Assembly: GCA_029531795.1 (NCBI GenBank)
Contig: JAPEIS010000004.1
Span: 1,674,001 to 1,738,000 of the forward strand
Origin: Sclerotinia nivalis
Lineage: Eukaryota; Ascomycota; Leotiomycetes; Helotiales; Sclerotiniaceae
DNA: 64,000 nt
Direction: 5' to 3'
In this document: positions 60,428-64,000 of the stretch, in pieces
Numbering within the stretch: position 1 is the stretch's first letter
Layout: each line of letters starts with the position of its first letter
Made by a program: the position numbers and the translations under genes
The notes under the pieces: model-generated
The model's database searches: none
Seen by the model: the letters and a program-made list of their open reading frames with translations, nothing else
What the model was told of the DNA's origin: nothing

Positions 60428-61218
60428 GGGCTGTAAGTCAAGCCCTTGGTCTCGGGGTTGCGATGTAAATAGCTGAGCATTTATTTATCAATTATAGAAA
60501 GGCTAATCTTGTTCATGGGCTGTCAGGAACATCAGAAACCTTGCAACAATGCATAGATTTCGCCTGATAACCACCCACTTCAATTTCCCTCAAATGGGAT
60601 GGCTCTCCCGATCCACATATCCAGGTATTACCTATTATATTTGGACGCAGCTTGACGTCTCTGTTATACTCCATCTGTGAAATGCAGCAAAACCAGAAGG
60701 ATTCCTCCTTTTCTAACCCATGAGGAACCAATCTCAATTACCACATCTAGCCAGAAAGAATTTATTGGTAAAAACAAGAGCGAATTCAACATTATATCAT
60801 TATACCATGAATAGCTAACCATCTAGACTTTTGCCCTTCCTCTAATGTATATAAAGTACTCCACACATATTTATATATACTTCATATATACACGCGGCTC
60901 CATTGCCAGAATGTTACGTCGGAAATGCCAACTTTGGCAATGGATTGAAGCTCATCACATCGTGATATTGTAACATGATACACTGTTTGTGCTCTCATCT
61001 GTACATATAAAAGTACTGAAAGTGTGCTGAAAACATAACAGGGTAAGAAGGAATTTTTGTTGCGACTCCTCGTCTCTTTCTCCCTACATCTGACCTTGGC
61101 GGTGGAACTTTGAGGGGACCACGTGGGTTCCAGAGCTGCTAGCTTGGTCACAGGCCCCAGTAATCACCCCGTGATCTATAATATCTTTTGAAAGTATGCC
61201 ATTCGTCCAGCAGCAACT
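60428..61218. other. intergenic region between convergent genes
   Basis: It contains the 3' flanks of the O-fucosyltransferase-like and desaturase-like genes. A TATATA-rich run lies near 60847-60892. No supported gene. Confidence 0.6.
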
Positions 61219-62571
61219 CTAGGAAGCCTTTTTACATTTGAACTTCTTTTGAATATCCTCCTCAGTAAATTTGCGGGTCTTCGTCCTCAACATGTCCGCC
61301 AGCTCCTGTTTACTCTTCCCAATATTCTCCCCTGTCGGAACCAGACATCCAGCAAGGTGTTCGTAATCCTTCTGCATGAGTTTGACGAACATCATAATGT
61401 AATCAATATTTTGGAAGACGAGAGCTTTGCCAGAATCGTAGTTATGTTTTCCCTTGAGGTAACTAAGTGGCTGATCCCGCCAATGTCGAAGTGGGTTGAG
61501 ATGATGAGCCGTATGCCAACCGTCGTTGAAGCAGTTTCGGTTGCTCTAGAAGTACCAAGGCGATAAATTAGTTGAGGATCTTCAAAGTTTCATGGATGTA
61601 GGGTCATTCCTTACCGCCACATCAATCAAAACAATGGAAGATCTATAATCCGAATCTGGATCAATTTCATCAACCAAGGCATGCTGACCCCAGTTTCCTA
61701 CCATCAATCCGATTCGCATTTGCATAAATGGTATCAACAATACAAAAAGGGTTGGCCAGAAATTCAACCTAGCCATCACATACATGCCCACATATGAGCC
61801 GACCTCCCAGAAGAGCACCTCGCATGCCAATTTAATCTTTTTGGTCCGAAAAAAGTACAATGGGAGCTCAAGCCAGATGAAGAACATAAAGCGACCCCAG
61901 TACTTCAGGAAATCAACTATATCATCCCGCTGATATCGCAGAGTCGAAGAAAGATCATCCGGTCCATTACCCTCAACATGATGACACTTGATATGGTGGT
62001 AGTAGTATGAATGTAATGTGTGGCCCATGAGGGGTTCGAGAAGGTATGGGAAGGTTTTGTCGAGCCAGGCGTATTTCTTTACCAAAACTCCATTGTTGTG
62101 AATATGGTTGTGAAGCATAAGTGTGAACGGTCCGCAGTAAAGAGCCTGCATGATCCAATGGCAGAATCCGTGTATTAACGAGAACCGATTGTATAAAATT
62201 ATAGCACTCGGGACCGATGTGGCGAGGTAAAGGATGATATGTGTAAGGAAGACAACGTCTGTTGGCCGACGCACCACCCCTTTCCCCCATTGTATGTATG
62301 GCTCAAGTATGTATTGGTATAAAGGACCAGGGAGGCGTTCAAGGTCTTCTTGGTCCCAGCTTGTAAATACTGTAGGTTGGAATTTCTCGTTGTTCTCGTC
62401 GTTGAGTGCTTCAAGAATCGAAATTTGTTCGTCGATTTGAGATTGGCTATCTTGACTGGCAGAAGTGCCGGAGGACTTGCCCATGCTCTTTTTTTGTACA
62501 TCTTTTAATAGTAACTCGAGTACTCTTCGATCAGGTTGAGTTAGATTGGGATTCATGGCTTGGAGATCCAT
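61219..62571 (-). CDS. fatty-acid-desaturase-like integral membrane protein
   Basis: Two exons, complement(61219..61545, 61615..62571), give 427 residues. The 69-nt intron has donor GTAAGG, branch TCAACTAAT and acceptor CTAG. Three His boxes are visible: HNHIH at 154-158, HHIKCHH at 192-198 and, only after splicing, WHTAHH at 329-334. Together they would bind the di-iron centre. Hydrophobic segments lie at about 106-127, 131-153, 221-240 and 250-290. The N-terminal 65 residues are polar, and the C terminus is Lys-rich. The FA_desaturase superfamily oxidises lipids in the endoplasmic reticulum, but this one lacks features that tell me the substrate, and hydroxylase or ketolase-like relatives are possible. 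Without the second exon the protein would lack its third His box. Confidence 0.85.
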
Positions 62572-63785
62572 GATTGTAGAAAGAATTGGACGTTAACCAA
62601 AAAGATTTGATGTCGTGAAAGACATAAATGAATGAAGAGTATTTGTATTGAAACGAATCTTTTTGGGACCATAATTTTGCGATTGAACTAACAAATTCAC
62701 CTACCTGGTTTCGTGCAATACCCTTAATTCTCCATGAAGACCCACTGTGAGAGAGGATCAGGGTCTAAACTGTGCTATTATCATCCATACCGCGCGGTTT
62801 CTATTATTGCTTCATCTAGACCTGAAGCCCCTTTATATGCGTAATACACGTGAATCTGATGTCTTTCGCGGAGTTTATGACCCGGGAACAGATGCGAAAG
62901 GATTCTAGAAGGATATAAACCTGTAAATCATCATAAGCTCAAGGGCTTGGAAGTTGTCATCCTTATGGAAACAACTGTTGTTTGCAGGTGTTATTGGGTT
63001 GAATGTTATTGGTTATCATTACCTGATAAATCATTGTTCCACAATATCATCTTGGTGAGCTGCTGTTAATTGTATTGAGGTGTGCAGTAAGTATAATCAC
63101 AAGAGTCTAACCACTGAATACCTAAGTAGAAATATGCCATGAAAGCTCTGTATGAGAAGTATTCGAAGAAGTAGATTCCATATCCAAAACTTGGATACAG
63201 TTTGTTGGTAGGGTTGGAGAATGTGATTCTTTGGAAAGATTGCCGAGCTGCCGTAGTAGCTAGTGTACCTGTTGAAGCGTGGCCTAGCTTAGTAAGGCAC
63301 TTAAGAAAACTCCGGTGCTAATGAAGATCTAGCGGGGCAATCGAGTGAAAGTGAAGGAAAGGAGAAAGGGGAATGAATGTTGGGATGTCAAAAACATAAG
63401 GATTCTGAATTTTTATATAATAATACCGAAGTATCATTGATATTTCTGATTCTTAGGGACTCTGATGATCAGTTGTCTGGAAAATTCATACTTAATTAAC
63501 ACTTCCAATCAATCGCAAGGGGATATCCAGTGCATGGTTGTTGATGATATTTATTTTTATGTTCATTTCCGCTCTTCCTATCTCACTAGCTTTCCAAGCA
63601 AATTTCTATGCACATATCCTATGTTTAGCATGATAACGCTTTTACTTGCTCAGCCTGCTCCAACCCATCTATGAGTACCTCGCCACATCCAAAAAAACAA
63701 CAATGTCTAACCATAAATAACGCTCATGTGTGGTATCAATACACCGCTCATCCCATTCCCTACAACTGTTCCCTTCATCTGTCCC
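62572..63785. other. intergenic region, no supported gene
   Basis: It contains the promoter of the desaturase-like gene and the 3' flank of fumarase. Short ORFs of about 70-80 codons near the right end overlap the fumarase gene or lack domains. Confidence 0.6.
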
Positions 63786-64000
63786 TTATTTCTTGTAATC
63801 CTCTGGTCCAACCATCAATTCTGGTCTAACCAACTTGTCAAAATCCTCTTCACTGAGAGCCTTCAACTCCATCGCCGATTCCTTCAAGGTCAATCCCTTC
63901 TTGTGCGCGTTCTTCGCTACCTTGCTAGCCATGTCATAACCGATCTTTGGGTTCAGGCAGGTGACTAACATAAGACTGTTGACTTTTGTTAATACTTCAT
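63786..64000 (-). CDS. fum1: fumarate hydratase, class II, C-terminal end (5' part outside window)
   Basis: The last 71 codons, including TAA at 63786-63788, lie on the minus strand, and the frame is open to the window edge (partial codon at 63999-64000). The sequence [41 protein letters not shown] and [14 protein letters not shown] matches the C-terminal domain of class II fumarases, which interconvert fumarate and malate in mitochondria and cytosol. The usual alanine before LNP is Cys here. The catalytic residues lie outside the window. Confidence 0.93.
   Translation of the reverse strand, partial: EVLTKVNSLMLVTCLNPKIGYDMASKVAKNAHKKGLTLKESAMELKALSEEDFDKLVRPELMVGPEDYKK

Noticed and set aside
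61249..61566. 105-codon ORF on the + strand
   Set aside because: It is the antisense shadow of the second exon of the desaturase-like gene.

Overview
The window looks like nuclear DNA of a filamentous ascomycete. Introns are short (45-84 nt), have GT..AG ends and often carry a CTAAC/CTAAT-like branch site. Genes are loosely packed, there is an intron-containing tRNA-Tyr, and the recognisable proteins are fungal types: a Pcl/Pas1-type cyclin, a Gin4/Hsl1-type septin kinase, an FlbC-type C2H2 regulator, a 2EXR protein and a DUF5672 protein. My guess is a leotiomycete of the Botrytis/Sclerotinia kind, inferred from overall texture and not from any diagnostic marker. No CRISPR array, rRNA gene, prophage or intact transposon was seen.

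Layout. 1-738 (+): 3' end of a Wbp11/Saf1-like splicing protein gene. 739-6122: non-coding, with a strongly G-depleted tract. 6123-8135 (-): cyclin. 8136-19099: an 11-kb gene desert with satellites, a degenerate tandem repeat and several copies of the 9-mer TACGGAGTA. 19100-20613 (+): a secreted Cys-rich protein with a large Glu-rich repeat domain and a C-terminal CBM19-like chitin-binding module. 22051-23600 (+): a five-exon CCCH zinc-finger protein. 24422-24508 (-): tRNA-Tyr(GTA). 25332-26192 (-): a 2EXR protein. 28000-28963 (+): an acidic orphan protein. 29894-33504 (-): SMC5. 35267-39238 (+): a Gin4/Hsl1-like kinase. 39239-50555: a second 11-kb gene desert. 50556-51972 (+): FlbC-like C2H2 factor. 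51973-56555: mostly empty, with one doubtful ORF. 56556-57692 (-): DUF5672 glycosyltransferase-like protein. 58685-60427 (+): O-fucosyltransferase-like type II membrane protein, divergent from the previous gene. 61219-62571 (-): fatty-acid-desaturase-like protein. 63786-64000 (-): C-terminal end of class II fumarase.

Most genes are unrelated housekeeping or regulatory genes. The likely functional pairing is the divergent DUF5672/O-fucosyltransferase-like pair, both predicted Golgi-type membrane proteins sharing a ~1-kb promoter. The most unusual gene is the secreted repeat/chitin-binding protein at 19100-20613, which has the shape of a rapidly evolving effector or cell-wall protein. All exon structures were derived by reading splice signals and frames by eye; none is backed by RNA data.
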